Assembly (NCBI GenBank): GCA_903828665.1
Contig: CAIKMZ010000088.1
Location: 1-55,110 of the forward strand
Source: an uncultured beta proteobacterium
GTDB taxonomy: Bacteria; Pseudomonadota; Gammaproteobacteria; Burkholderiales; Burkholderiaceae_C
Reading direction: 5' to 3'
DNA: 55,110 bases
Every line of letters begins with the position of its first letter. Position 1 is the stretch's first letter. Of the stretch, positions 28,018 to 36,741 are shown in pieces. A program made the translations under genes and the position numbers. The notes under the pieces were generated by a model. The model was given only the letters and a program-made list of their open reading frames with translations. It searched no databases and was not told the origin of the DNA.

Positions 28018-28278
28018 ATGTGCCTGGCCGCCCCCTCGCGCGTGATCGAAGTCGGCGACGGCGTGGCCGTCACCGAGTGCTTCGGGCAGCGTCGCCAGGT
28101 CAGCCTGCTGCTGCTCGGCGACGAAGAAGTCGCCGTTGGCGACTACCTGCTGATCCAGGCCGGCGGCTTTGCGTTTGAGCGGGTCCATCCGGCGCAGGCG
28201 CAGGAAGCGCTGGCCCTGATGGAAGAACTGATGTCGCAACAAGGCAGTGCGCGCAGCTGGGGCGAGGCTTCCGAATGA
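28018..28278 (+). CDS. hypC: HypC/HybG-type hydrogenase maturation chaperone (first copy)
   Basis: An 86-residue protein beginning MCLAAPSRVIEVG; Cys2 is the conserved residue that carries the Fe(CN)2CO precursor and binds the large-subunit precursor. Its place beside hybD and hybE suggests a HybG-like role dedicated to HybC. A second, 76-residue copy lies at 32522. It overlaps hybE by 4 bp. Confidence 0.92.
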   Translation: MCLAAPSRVIEVGDGVAVTECFGQRRQVSLLLLGDEEVAVGDYLLIQAGGFAFERVHPAQAQEALALMEELMSQQGSARSWGEASE

Positions 28279-28757
28279 GAATCCACACCGACAATCCGGC
28301 CGACGCCGTCGAGCAGGCCTTCTTTCGCATCGAACGCGAGCAGATGGCCGACGTGCCGATCCTGAACCCGGCGCTCGCCGTCGAGGCTGTCGACTTTCAG
28401 CGCTGGCAGGGACACTGGCTCGGCGTCGTCATCACGCCCTGGTGCATGAGCATCCTGCTGCTGCCCGGCAGCAGCGAAAACTGGGTGTCGGCCGGCCAGA
28501 ACAAGCGCCGTTTCGTCAAGTTCCCGGCCGGTGATTTCGCTTTTCTCGGCGGCCTCGAAGCCGAACTCGGCGAGTACCAGAGCTGCGCGCTGTTTTCGCC
28601 GATGGACAAGTTCACGAACCAGCGCGACGCCACCCAGACCGCGCGCGCTTCGCTGATCGGGCTGCTGTCGGTGCCGCCTGCCGCCGTCAAGGCCAAGGAA
28701 GAAAAGGCAGCCGACCAGCCTTCCCTGTCGCGTCGGCACTTCTTTGCCCTGCGCTAG
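28275..28757 (+). CDS. hybE: [NiFe] hydrogenase assembly chaperone HybE
   Basis: A 160-residue protein of the HybE/HupJ family. The conserved core is PILNPALAVEAVDFQRWQGHWLGVVITPWCMSILLLPG and the later KFPAGDFAFLGG...YQSCALFSPM. HybE prevents Tat export of the immature small/large subunit pair. The last residues (LSRRHFFALR) look like a twin-arginine-type motif, but no hydrophobic core follows. Confidence 0.9.
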   Translation: MRIHTDNPADAVEQAFFRIEREQMADVPILNPALAVEAVDFQRWQGHWLGVVITPWCMSILLLPGSSENWVSAGQNKRRFVKFPAGDFAFLGGLEAELGEYQSCALFSPMDKFTNQRDATQTARASLIGLLSVPPAAVKAKEEKAADQPSLSRRHFFALR

Positions 28758-28790
28758 GCGCGCGACCGATGTTTCGGTAGACTGAACGCC

Positions 28791-29132
28791 ATGCATGAAA
28801 TGTCACTCGCCGAAGGCGTGCTGCAGCTGATCGAGGATTCGGCACGGCAGCAGCGCTTTTCCAGGGTCAGCACCGTCTGGCTCGAGATCGGCGAGCTCTC
28901 GGGCGTCGAGGTCGAAGCCATGAAGTTCTGCTTCGATGCCGTCACGCGCGACAGCGTGGCGCAGGGTGCGCGGCTCGAAATCATCGCCCTGCCGGGAACC
29001 GGCTGGTGCATGGCCTGTGCGGCGACAGTGCCGATGAGCGAGGTGTTCGGCGAGTGCCCGCTTTGCGGCGGCCACCAGATGCAGGTGACGGGCGGCACCG
29101 AGATGCGCCTGAAGGAACTGGAAGTAGAGTAA
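28791..29132 (+). CDS. hypA: Hydrogenase nickel-incorporation protein HypA
   Basis: A 113-residue protein beginning MHEMSLAEGV; His2 is the nickel ligand. The zinc site is formed by two C-x-x-C pairs (CMAC and CPLC, about residues 73-94). HypA delivers nickel with HypB to the large subunit. It is 33 bp after hybE and 18 bp before hypB. Confidence 0.95.
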   Translation: MHEMSLAEGVLQLIEDSARQQRFSRVSTVWLEIGELSGVEVEAMKFCFDAVTRDSVAQGARLEIIALPGTGWCMACAATVPMSEVFGECPLCGGHQMQVTGGTEMRLKELEVE

Positions 29133-29150
29133 GTCCAAGGGAGAATTTGA

Positions 29151-30095
29151 ATGTGCACAACCTGCGGCTGCGGCGCCGGCGAAGTTAGAATCGAGGGCGA
29201 ATCGGCCCACCATGACCACGGTCACGGGCATGCACACGATCATGTGCACGCCGACGGCACGACGCACAGCCACGACCACGACCACGGCCATGAACACGGC
29301 GCGCAGCACAGCCACGCATACCCGCATGACGAAGCAGCGCAGCATTCGCACGCGCCGGGCGTCAGTCCCCGGCGCATGGTGCAGATCGAGCAGGACATCC
29401 TGGCCAAGAACAATGCTTATGCGCGCGAGAACCGGGAGCAGTTGGCCGGGCACGGCATCTTTGCGCTGAACCTGGTCTCCAGCCCCGGATCCGGCAAGAC
29501 CACGCTGCTGTGCAAGACCATCACGATGCTGGGCGCGCAGCCGCTGGCGGTAATCGAAGGCGACCAGCAGACCAGCCAGGACGCGCAGCGCATCCGCGCC
29601 ACGGGCGCGCTAGCGATCCAGATCAACACCGGCAAGGGCTGCCATCTGGACGCCCACATGGTGGGCCATGCGATGGGGCAGCTGCGCCTGCAGGACGACT
29701 CCTTGCTGATGATCGAAAACGTCGGCAATCTGGTCTGCCCGGCGGCCTTTGATCTCGGCGAGGCGCACAAGGTCGTGATCCTGTCGGTCACCGAAGGCGA
29801 AGACAAACCGATCAAATACCCCGACATGTTCCGCGCCGCGAGCCTGATGCTGCTCAACAAGATTGACCTGCTGCCCTACCTGAGCTTCGATGTGGCAGCG
29901 GCAATCGCCTTCGCGCGCCAGGTCAACCCGCAGATCCGCGTGATCCAAGTCTCGGCCACCAGCGGCGCCGGCATGGACGAGTGGCTGGCCTTTCTGCGCG
30001 AGGGCCTGGCAGCCGCGCATCGCGCGCGCCACGAAACCGTGGACCAGCTCAGGCAAAGAATCGCGGCGCTGGAAGCGCAGTTGCAACGCCCGTGA
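29151..30095 (+). CDS. hypB: Hydrogenase nickel GTPase HypB with His-rich N-terminus
   Basis: A 314-residue protein. The N-terminal CTTCGCG motif is the high-affinity nickel site known from E. coli HypB. A His-rich segment of about 50 residues (H-x-H repeats, about residues 20-75) suggests nickel storage. The GTPase domain has Walker [28 protein letters not shown], and NKIDLLPY. It provides nickel to the large subunit with HypA. Confidence 0.96.
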   Translation: MCTTCGCGAGEVRIEGESAHHDHGHGHAHDHVHADGTTHSHDHDHGHEHGAQHSHAYPHDEAAQHSHAPGVSPRRMVQIEQDILAKNNAYARENREQLAGHGIFALNLVSSPGSGKTTLLCKTITMLGAQPLAVIEGDQQTSQDAQRIRATGALAIQINTGKGCHLDAHMVGHAMGQLRLQDDSLLMIENVGNLVCPAAFDLGEAHKVVILSVTEGEDKPIKYPDMFRAASLMLLNKIDLLPYLSFDVAAAIAFARQVNPQIRVIQVSATSGAGMDEWLAFLREGLAAAHRARHETVDQLRQRIAALEAQLQRP

Positions 30096-30134
30096 GGAAG
30101 CAACGATTATTCTGGCATCCCGGACCCAATGGGT

Positions 30135-30203
30135 GCCATCCCGGCCTTGATCCGGGATCCAGTGCTCAGCGCACCCTGGATTGCGGGTCGGGCCCGCAAT
30201 GAC
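30135..30203. repeat. Palindromic intergenic repeat (REP-like), copy 2
   Basis: A 69-bp element nearly identical to 14463-14531, with hairpins CCCGGCCTTGATCCGGG and TTGCGGGTCGGGCCCGCAA. Its conserved 3' end, CCGCAATGAC, contains the hypF ATG at 30199. A partial unit precedes it at about 30114. Confidence 0.85.
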
Positions 30204-32520
30204 GAGAACCCATTTGATCGCGCGGCGGATCCGCGTCAGCGGCATCGTCCAGGGTGTGGGCTTTCGGCCCTTTGTTTGGCGTCTCGCGCAGGAACTGGGT
30301 CTGCGCGGCTGGGTGCGCAACGACGCGCAAGGCGTCGATATCCTGGCGCAGGGCAGCGCCGCCGCGCTCGATGACTTGCAAGGGCGACTGCACAGCGAGG
30401 CGCCAGCGCTGGCCCTGGTTGATGCCGTGCAGGCGCAGGATGTCACGCCGACGAGCCTCATAGGTTTCACCATCCTGCCCAGCGTCCAGGGCGAAACCCT
30501 CACGAAGACCGCCATCGGTCCTGACGTGGGCCTGTGCCCGGACTGTCTGGCCGATTTGTTCGAGCCGGCAAACCGGCGCTGGCGTCACGCCTTCATCACC
30601 TGCACGCACTGCGGCCCTCGCTACACCGTCACCCGCGCCCTGCCCTACGACCGTCCGCAGACCAGCCTGGCGCCGTTCCCGTTGTGCGCGGCCTGCGAGC
30701 GCGAGTACACCAGCCCATCGGACCGGCGCTTTCACGCCGAAACCATCTGCTGCCCACGCTGCGGCCCGCAACTCGCCTTGTGCGATGCCGAGGGCCACCC
30801 ACTGAGCGGCGACCCGATTGCGCAGACGCTGCAACGGCTGCGCAGCGGCGCCATCATCGCCATCAAGGGCCTGGGCGGTTTCCATCTGGCCTGCGATGCG
30901 CGCAACGCCCACGCCGTGCAGCGGCTGCGCGAGCGCAAGAACCGCGAGAAAAAACCATTCGCCGTGATGAGCGCCAACGTGGCTAGCCTGGCGCCTTGCG
31001 CCAGCGTGTCGGCATCCGAGCGCGAACTGCTGGAGAGCCGCGAGCGTCCGATCATCCTGCTGCGCGCCAGCGCGGCTTGCGAAGCCTTGCTGGCCGGCGT
31101 TGCGCCGGGTCTGATGGAACTCGGCGTCATGCTGCCGACGACACCGATCCACTTCCTGCTGTTCCACGAAGCGGCGGCGCGACCGGCCGGCACAGGCTGG
31201 CTGACAGCGCCGCAGGAACTGCTGCTGGTGATGACCAGCGCCAACCCGGGCGGCGAGCCCATCGTGCGCGACTCAGCCGAGGCGCGCGACCGGCTTGCCG
31301 GCATTGCCGACGCCTTCCTCGACCACGACCGCGCCATCGTGGCGCGCTGCGACGATAGCGTGCTGCGCCCGCTCGGCAGCGGCGCGCAGTTCATCCGGCG
31401 CAGCCGCGGCTACACGCCGGCTGCCATCCGCCTGCCCCATGCCGGTCCGTCGGTGCTGGCCTTTGGCGCGCACCTGAAGAACAGCGTCTGCTTGACGCGC
31501 GGCGACCAGGCCTTTGCCTCGCCGCACATCGGCGATCTGGACAACGCCGCGACCTGCGACTTTCTTGACGAGACGGTTGAGCGCATGCTCAGGCTGATCG
31601 ACGTCAGGCCAGAGATCGTCGCGCACGACCTGCACCCCGATTACCACAGCACGCGCGCCGCGCTGGCGTTTGCCGCGCGCCTGGGCCTGCCCACCGTCGC
31701 GGTGCAACACCACCATGCCCACATTGCCGCGGTCTGCGCCGAGCACCGGCTCTGCGGCCCGGTGCTCGGTCTGGCGCTCGATGGCGTCGGTCTGGGCGCC
31801 GACGGCGCGGCCTGGGGCGGCGAGCTACTGCACGTGGACGCAGCGCAGTTCAAACGGATCGGCCATCTGCGAGCGCTGGCGATGCCCGGTGGTGACAAGG
31901 CAGCGCGCGAGCCCTGGCGCATGGCCGCCGCCGTGCTGCACGAACTGGGCCGCAACGCCGACATCGGCACACGCTTTGCACAGAGCGGCGCCGCCGTTGT
32001 GGCGCAGATGCTGGAGAAGGCCATCCACTGCCCGCGCTCGAGCAGCATGGGCCGCGTCTTCGATGCCGCGGCCGGCTTGCTCGGCCTGTGCGACCGGATG
32101 GACTACGAGGCGCAGGCCGCGATCTTTCTGGAGCAGGCCGCCACGCGCCACATCGAACAACACGGCTGGCCGACCGACATGGCCGGCGGCTGGCGCATCG
32201 AGGCCTCGGGGCAACTCGATCTGCTGGCGCTGCTGGCCACGCTCGACGGCGCGGCCGATGTGGAGCGGGCCGCGGCCGTGTTTCACGCGACGCTCGTTGA
32301 GGCACTCGCCGACTGGGTGCTGCAGGCCGCGCAGCGCACCGGGTTAACCACGCTGGCCTGGAGCGGCGGCTGCTTTCTGAACAGCCTGTTATCGTTGCGA
32401 CTGCGGCAGAATATCGAAGAACAAGGTTTGACGGTCCTGGCACCGCGGCAGTTGTCGCCGGGCGACGCCAGCATTGCGGTCGGACAGGCCTGGATCGCCA
32501 TCAACTCTGGGGAACTTTGA
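30199..32520 (+). CDS. hypF: Carbamoyltransferase HypF
   Basis: A 773-residue protein. An acylphosphatase domain is at the N-terminus (RIRVSGIVQGVGFRPFVWRLA), then two zinc-finger motifs (CPDCLADLF...CTHCG and CAACEREY...CCPRCG), a YrdC-like domain (about residues 195-380), and a Kae1/TobZ-like carbamoyltransferase domain (HDLHPDYHSTRAALAFA; VQHHHAHIAAV; ALDGVGLGADG; SGGCFLN). It makes the thiocarboxamide on HypE that becomes the cyanide ligands. The ATG lies inside the REP-like element and no Shine-Dalgarno is visible. Confidence 0.95.
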   Translation: MTRTHLIARRIRVSGIVQGVGFRPFVWRLAQELGLRGWVRNDAQGVDILAQGSAAALDDLQGRLHSEAPALALVDAVQAQDVTPTSLIGFTILPSVQGETLTKTAIGPDVGLCPDCLADLFEPANRRWRHAFITCTHCGPRYTVTRALPYDRPQTSLAPFPLCAACEREYTSPSDRRFHAETICCPRCGPQLALCDAEGHPLSGDPIAQTLQRLRSGAIIAIKGLGGFHLACDARNAHAVQRLRERKNREKKPFAVMSANVASLAPCASVSASERELLESRERPIILLRASAACEALLAGVAPGLMELGVMLPTTPIHFLLFHEAAARPAGTGWLTAPQELLLVMTSANPGGEPIVRDSAEARDRLAGIADAFLDHDRAIVARCDDSVLRPLGSGAQFIRRSRGYTPAAIRLPHAGPSVLAFGAHLKNSVCLTRGDQAFASPHIGDLDNAATCDFLDETVERMLRLIDVRPEIVAHDLHPDYHSTRAALAFAARLGLPTVAVQHHHAHIAAVCAEHRLCGPVLGLALDGVGLGADGAAWGGELLHVDAAQFKRIGHLRALAMPGGDKAAREPWRMAAAVLHELGRNADIGTRFAQSGAAVVAQMLEKAIHCPRSSSMGRVFDAAAGLLGLCDRMDYEAQAAIFLEQAATRHIEQHGWPTDMAGGWRIEASGQLDLLALLATLDGAADVERAAAVFHATLVEALADWVLQAAQRTGLTTLAWSGGCFLNSLLSLRLRQNIEEQGLTVLAPRQLSPGDASIAVGQAWIAINSGEL

Positions 32521-32521
32521 A

Positions 32522-32752
32522 ATGTGTCTTGCACTTCCGGTCAAGGTGGTCGAAGTCGGGCCCGGCGACGCAGCCGTGGTCGACCTCGGTGGCGTGCGCA
32601 AGCAGATCTCGCTGGCCCTGCTCGATGGCGTGCAGGTCGGCGACTACGTCATCCTGCATGTCGGCTACGCGCTGTCCAGGCTCGACCCCGAGGAAGCGCA
32701 GAAGACGCTGGCGCTGTTCTCCGAGCTCGACCAGAGCAGGCTCGCGGCGTGA
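32522..32752 (+). CDS. hypC: Hydrogenase maturation chaperone HypC (second copy)
   Basis: A 76-residue protein beginning MCLALPVKVVEVG with the conserved Cys2. It sits directly between hypF and hypD, the usual place for the general HypC that works with HypD to assemble the Fe(CN)2CO unit. It overlaps hypD by 4 bp (GTGA). Confidence 0.94.
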   Translation: MCLALPVKVVEVGPGDAAVVDLGGVRKQISLALLDGVQVGDYVILHVGYALSRLDPEEAQKTLALFSELDQSRLAA

Positions 32753-33876
32753 AATACATCGACGAGTTCCGCGACGGCGCGGTGGCGCAGGGCATCGCCG
32801 CCAACATCGCTGCGGCGGTCGAGCCGCAGCGGCGCTACAGCTTCATGGAATTCTGCGGCGGCCACACCCACGCCATCTCGCGCTACGGCCTGTCAGACCT
32901 GCTGCCGCCCAATGTGCGCATGGTGCACGGCCCGGGCTGCCCGGTCTGCGTGCTGCCGATCGGGCGCGTCGACCTGGCGATCAATCTGGCGCTCTCGCGC
33001 GACGTGATCCTGTGCACCTACGGCGACACGCTGCGCGTGCCGGCTTCCAACGGCCTGTCGCTGATGAAGGCCAAGGCGCGCGGCGGCGACATCCGCATGG
33101 TCTATTCGACGCTCGACGCTTTGCAGGTCGCCCGCGACAACCCGCAGCGCGAGGTTGTCTTCTTCGCCATCGGCTTCGAGACCACGACACCGCCGACGGC
33201 ACTCGCCATCCAGCAGGCGCAACAGGAACAGCTCGCCAACTTCAGCGTGCTGTGCTGCCACGTACTCACGCCAGCGGCGATCACCCAGATTCTGGAGTCG
33301 CCCGAAGTGCGGCAATGGGGCACGGTGCCGATCGACGGCTTCATCGGTCCGGCCCACGTCTCGACCGTGATCGGCAGCCAACCCTACGAGTTCTTTGCCG
33401 AGGAATACCGCAAGCCGGTCGTGATCGCCGGCTTCGAGCCGCTCGACGTGATGCAGGCGATCCTGATGCTGGTGCGCCAGGTCAACGAAGGCCGCGCCGA
33501 AGTCGAGAACGAGTTCGCGCGCGCCGTCACGCGCGAAGGCAACCTCAAGGCGCAGGACCGCGTTGCCGAGGTGTTCGAGCTGAGGCGCGAATTCGAGTGG
33601 CGCGGCCTTGGCATCGTGCCCTATTCGGCGCTGCAGATCCGCGAGAGGTACGCCGCCTTTGACGCCGAGCGGCGCTTCGATCTGGTCTATGCCTCGGTGA
33701 GCGACAACAAGGCCTGCGAGTGCGGCGCCATCCTGCGCGGCGTCAAGAGGCCGCAGGACTGCAAGATCTTCGGCACCGTCTGCACGCCGGAGAACCCGAT
33801 CGGCTCATGCATGGTCAGCAGCGAAGGCGCCTGCGCCGCGCATTACAGCTACGGACGTTACAAGGACATGAACTAG
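32749..33876 (+). CDS. hypD: Hydrogenase formation protein HypD
   Basis: A 375-residue Fe-S protein. It carries FCGGHTH, GPGCPVCV, and the C-terminal Cys-rich segment CECGAILRG...CKIFGTVCTPENPIGSCMVS that binds the [4Fe-4S] cluster. With HypC it forms the scaffold for the Fe(CN)2CO moiety. It starts at GTG 32749, coupled to hypC, and the next gene begins immediately after its stop. Confidence 0.96.
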   Translation: MKYIDEFRDGAVAQGIAANIAAAVEPQRRYSFMEFCGGHTHAISRYGLSDLLPPNVRMVHGPGCPVCVLPIGRVDLAINLALSRDVILCTYGDTLRVPASNGLSLMKAKARGGDIRMVYSTLDALQVARDNPQREVVFFAIGFETTTPPTALAIQQAQQEQLANFSVLCCHVLTPAAITQILESPEVRQWGTVPIDGFIGPAHVSTVIGSQPYEFFAEEYRKPVVIAGFEPLDVMQAILMLVRQVNEGRAEVENEFARAVTREGNLKAQDRVAEVFELRREFEWRGLGIVPYSALQIRERYAAFDAERRFDLVYASVSDNKACECGAILRGVKRPQDCKIFGTVCTPENPIGSCMVSSEGACAAHYSYGRYKDMN

Positions 33877-34941
33877 ATGGCTGAAATCAAGCGCGGCTAC
33901 GTGCGTGCCCTCGACCTGAAGAACGGCCGCGTCGATCTGACGCATGGCTCGGGCGGCCGCGCCATGGTACAACTGATCTCCGAGCTGTTCGCCAGGCACC
34001 TGGGCAACGAGTACCTGGGCCAGGGCAATGACGGCGCCGTGCTGCCGGCGCCGATGCTCGCCGGCAAGCCGGCACGCCTCGTCATGTCGACCGACAGCCA
34101 TGTCGTCTCGCCCCTGTTCTTTCCCGGCGGCGACATCGGCTGCCTGTCGGTGCACGGCACGGTCAACGACGTGGCCGTGATGGGCGCCACACCGCTGTAC
34201 CTCGCGGCGGGGTTCATTCTGGAGGAAGGCTTTGCGCTGGCCGATCTGGCGCGCATCGTCGAATCGATGGCGCAGGCGGCGCGCGCGGCCGGCGTGCCGG
34301 TGGTGACCGGCGACACCAAGGTGGTCGAGCGCGGCAAGGGCGATGGTGTCTTCATCACGACGACCGCCGTCGGCGTGCTGCCCGACGGACTCGAACTCGC
34401 CGGCAGCCGCGCCCGCCGCGGCGACGCGGTGCTGGTGTCGGGCTCGATCGGCGACCACGGCGTGGCCATCATGAGCCAGCGCGAAAACCTGTCGTTCGAT
34501 GCGCCCATCGTTTCCGACACCGCTGCGCTCAATGGCCTGATCGCGGCGATGCTCGCGACCGGCGCCGACATCCGCTGCCTGCGCGACCCGACGCGCGGGG
34601 GACTCGCTGCCACGCTCAACGAAATCGCTGCGCAGTCCGGCGTGGGCATGATGCTGCACGAGAAGGCGATTCCGGTGAAGCCGGTCGTGGCGGCGGCCTG
34701 CGAACTGCTCGGACTCGATCCGCTCAACGTTGCCAATGAAGGCAAGCTGATCGCCATTTGCGCGGCAGCCGATGCGCCGCGCCTGCTCGCTGCGATGCGC
34801 AACCATCCTCTGGGCGTGGCGGCGTCTGTCATCGGCGAGGTGGTCACCGATGCCCATCACTTTGTGCAACTGACCACCGCCTTCGGCGGCCGGCGCATCG
34901 TCGACTGGCTGGCGAGCGACCAGCTGCCGCGCATTTGCTGA
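33877..34941 (+). CDS. hypE: Hydrogenase maturation protein HypE
   Basis: A 354-residue PurM-like protein. The nucleotide-binding segments LTHGSGGRAM and MSTDSHVVSPLFFPGGDIG are present, and the protein ends P-R-I-C, with the C-terminal Cys that is carbamoylated by HypF and dehydrated to the thiocyanate. It starts directly after the hypD stop at 33877. Confidence 0.97.
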   Translation: MAEIKRGYVRALDLKNGRVDLTHGSGGRAMVQLISELFARHLGNEYLGQGNDGAVLPAPMLAGKPARLVMSTDSHVVSPLFFPGGDIGCLSVHGTVNDVAVMGATPLYLAAGFILEEGFALADLARIVESMAQAARAAGVPVVTGDTKVVERGKGDGVFITTTAVGVLPDGLELAGSRARRGDAVLVSGSIGDHGVAIMSQRENLSFDAPIVSDTAALNGLIAAMLATGADIRCLRDPTRGGLAATLNEIAAQSGVGMMLHEKAIPVKPVVAAACELLGLDPLNVANEGKLIAICAAADAPRLLAAMRNHPLGVAASVIGEVVTDAHHFVQLTTAFGGRRIVDWLASDQLPRIC

Positions 34942-34950
34942 GACCGCGCC

Positions 34951-36663
34951 GTGCGCATCCTGCTGCTCACGCATGCCTTCAACAGCCTGGCACAGCGCCT
35001 GGGCGCCGAGCTTCAGGAGCGCAGCCACGAGGTCTCGGTCGAGTTCGACATTGCGGACAGCGTCACCGAAGAAGCGGTCGCATTGTTTCGTCCGGCGCTG
35101 ATCGTGGCGCCGTACCTGCGCCGCGCCATTCCCGAGTCGGTCTGGTCGCGCCATGTCTGCCTGATCGTGCACCCGGGCATCGTCGGTGACCGTGGCCCTT
35201 CGGCGCTGGACTGGGCGATTGCAAACCAGGAATCCGAATGGGGCGTCACCGTGCTGCAGGCGCAGGCCGAGATGGATGCCGGGCCGGTCTGGGCCAGCGT
35301 CACCTTTCCGATGCGCGAGGCCAAGAAGTCCAGCCTGTACCGCCATGAGGTCACGCAGGCCGCCGCCACCGCCGTGCTGCTGGCGGTGCAGCGCTTCGAT
35401 TCCGGCACGTTCATGCCGCAGGCGCAGTCCGGGATGGCCGCACGTGGCCGGTCACGACCCCTGATGCAGCAGGCCCAGCGCCGCATTGACTGGGCGCACG
35501 ACAGCAGCGCCACCGTGCTGGGCAAGATCCGCGCGGCCGACGGCTTTCCCGGCGTGGCCGACACCTTGTTCGGCCAGCCCTGCCACCTGTTCGACGTCTG
35601 GCCTGAAGCAAGGCTGCGCGGCCAACCGGGCGATGTCATTGCGCGGCGCGAGACCGCGCTGCTGCGCGCCACCGTCGACGGCGCGGTCTGGATCGGCCAC
35701 GTCAAGCGCCAGGACAGCATCAAGCTGCCGGCCACGCTGGCGTTCGAACCGGAAGCACAGGCCATCGCGGAAGTACCGCTGGCGAACTGCTGGCGCATCG
35801 AGGCCCCGACCTGGCAGGACATCGCCTATGAAGAGAACGGTGCGGTCGGCACGCTGCATTTCGAGTTCTACAACGGCGCCATGTCGACGCGCCAGTGCGA
35901 GCGTCTTCGCGCCGCGCTGCTCTGGGCCCGACAGCGCCCCATCACCGTTTTGCTGCTGCTCGGTGGCGCCGATTTCTGGTCCAACGGCATCCACCTCAAT
36001 GTGATTGAGGCGGCCAGCCTGGGCCAGGGTTCAGCGGCCGATGAATCGTGGCGCAACATCAACGCCATGAACGATCTGGCGCTGGAGTTGATCAACACTC
36101 CGGCGCAAATCACGGTCGCGGCACTGGGCGGCAACAGCGGCGCCGGAGGCTGCTTTCTGGCCCGCGCCTGCGACCAGGTCTGGGCGCGCGAGGCGGTGCT
36201 GGTCAATCCGCACTACAAGAACATGGGCAACCTGTACGGCTCGGAATACTGGACCTATTCCCTGCCGCGGCGCGTCGGCCTGGACGCCGCACGCGCCATC
36301 ATGCACAACCGCGAGCCCCTGACCGCCGCGCGCGCCCTGGCGATCGGCCTGATCGATGCCTGTCTGGGCGGCAGTGTGCCGGCCTTTCAGGCCGAGGTGG
36401 CGCAGCGCGCGGCGGCCCTTGCAGCGGCGCCCGATCTGGCCCTTCAATTGGCGAACAAGCGCGAAACCCGCGCGCGCGACGAAGCCGTCAAGCCCCTGGC
36501 CGCCTACCGCGAAGAAGAACTGGCCCGGATGCGGCGCAACTTCTACGGCTTCGATCCGAGCTACCACGTGGCACGCCACCATTTCGTGCGCAAGTCGCCC
36601 GCTTCCTGGACGCCGCGCCATCTGGCGCGGCACCGGGATTTGAACTGGAAGCCCGACGCTTGA
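34951..36663 (+). CDS. hypX: Hydrogenase maturation protein HypX (HoxX)
   Basis: A 570-residue fusion protein. The N-terminal half is formyl-transferase-like (HPGIVGDRGPSALDWAI, about residues 72-88); the C-terminal half is an enoyl-CoA-hydratase/isomerase fold (LGGNSGAGGCFLARACDQVW; PHYKNMGNLYGSEYWTYSLP). HypX makes the CO ligand of the NiFe site from N10-formyl-tetrahydrofolate under oxic conditions. It starts at GTG 34951, 9 bp after hypE. Confidence 0.95.
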   Translation: MRILLLTHAFNSLAQRLGAELQERSHEVSVEFDIADSVTEEAVALFRPALIVAPYLRRAIPESVWSRHVCLIVHPGIVGDRGPSALDWAIANQESEWGVTVLQAQAEMDAGPVWASVTFPMREAKKSSLYRHEVTQAAATAVLLAVQRFDSGTFMPQAQSGMAARGRSRPLMQQAQRRIDWAHDSSATVLGKIRAADGFPGVADTLFGQPCHLFDVWPEARLRGQPGDVIARRETALLRATVDGAVWIGHVKRQDSIKLPATLAFEPEAQAIAEVPLANCWRIEAPTWQDIAYEENGAVGTLHFEFYNGAMSTRQCERLRAALLWARQRPITVLLLLGGADFWSNGIHLNVIEAASLGQGSAADESWRNINAMNDLALELINTPAQITVAALGGNSGAGGCFLARACDQVWAREAVLVNPHYKNMGNLYGSEYWTYSLPRRVGLDAARAIMHNREPLTAARALAIGLIDACLGGSVPAFQAEVAQRAAALAAAPDLALQLANKRETRARDEAVKPLAAYREEELARMRRNFYGFDPSYHVARHHFVRKSPASWTPRHLARHRDLNWKPDA

Positions 36664-36741
36664 CAAATATCAGCACCCCGACCCGATGCCTGTCTGATTC
36701 GGGCTTATCCTTGAGTTTTGATCTTTCTTGCAGGAGTTTTC

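Noticed and set aside
29200-29370. Apparent DNA repeat in the 5' part of hypB
   Set aside because: It is explained by the codons of the His-rich protein segment.
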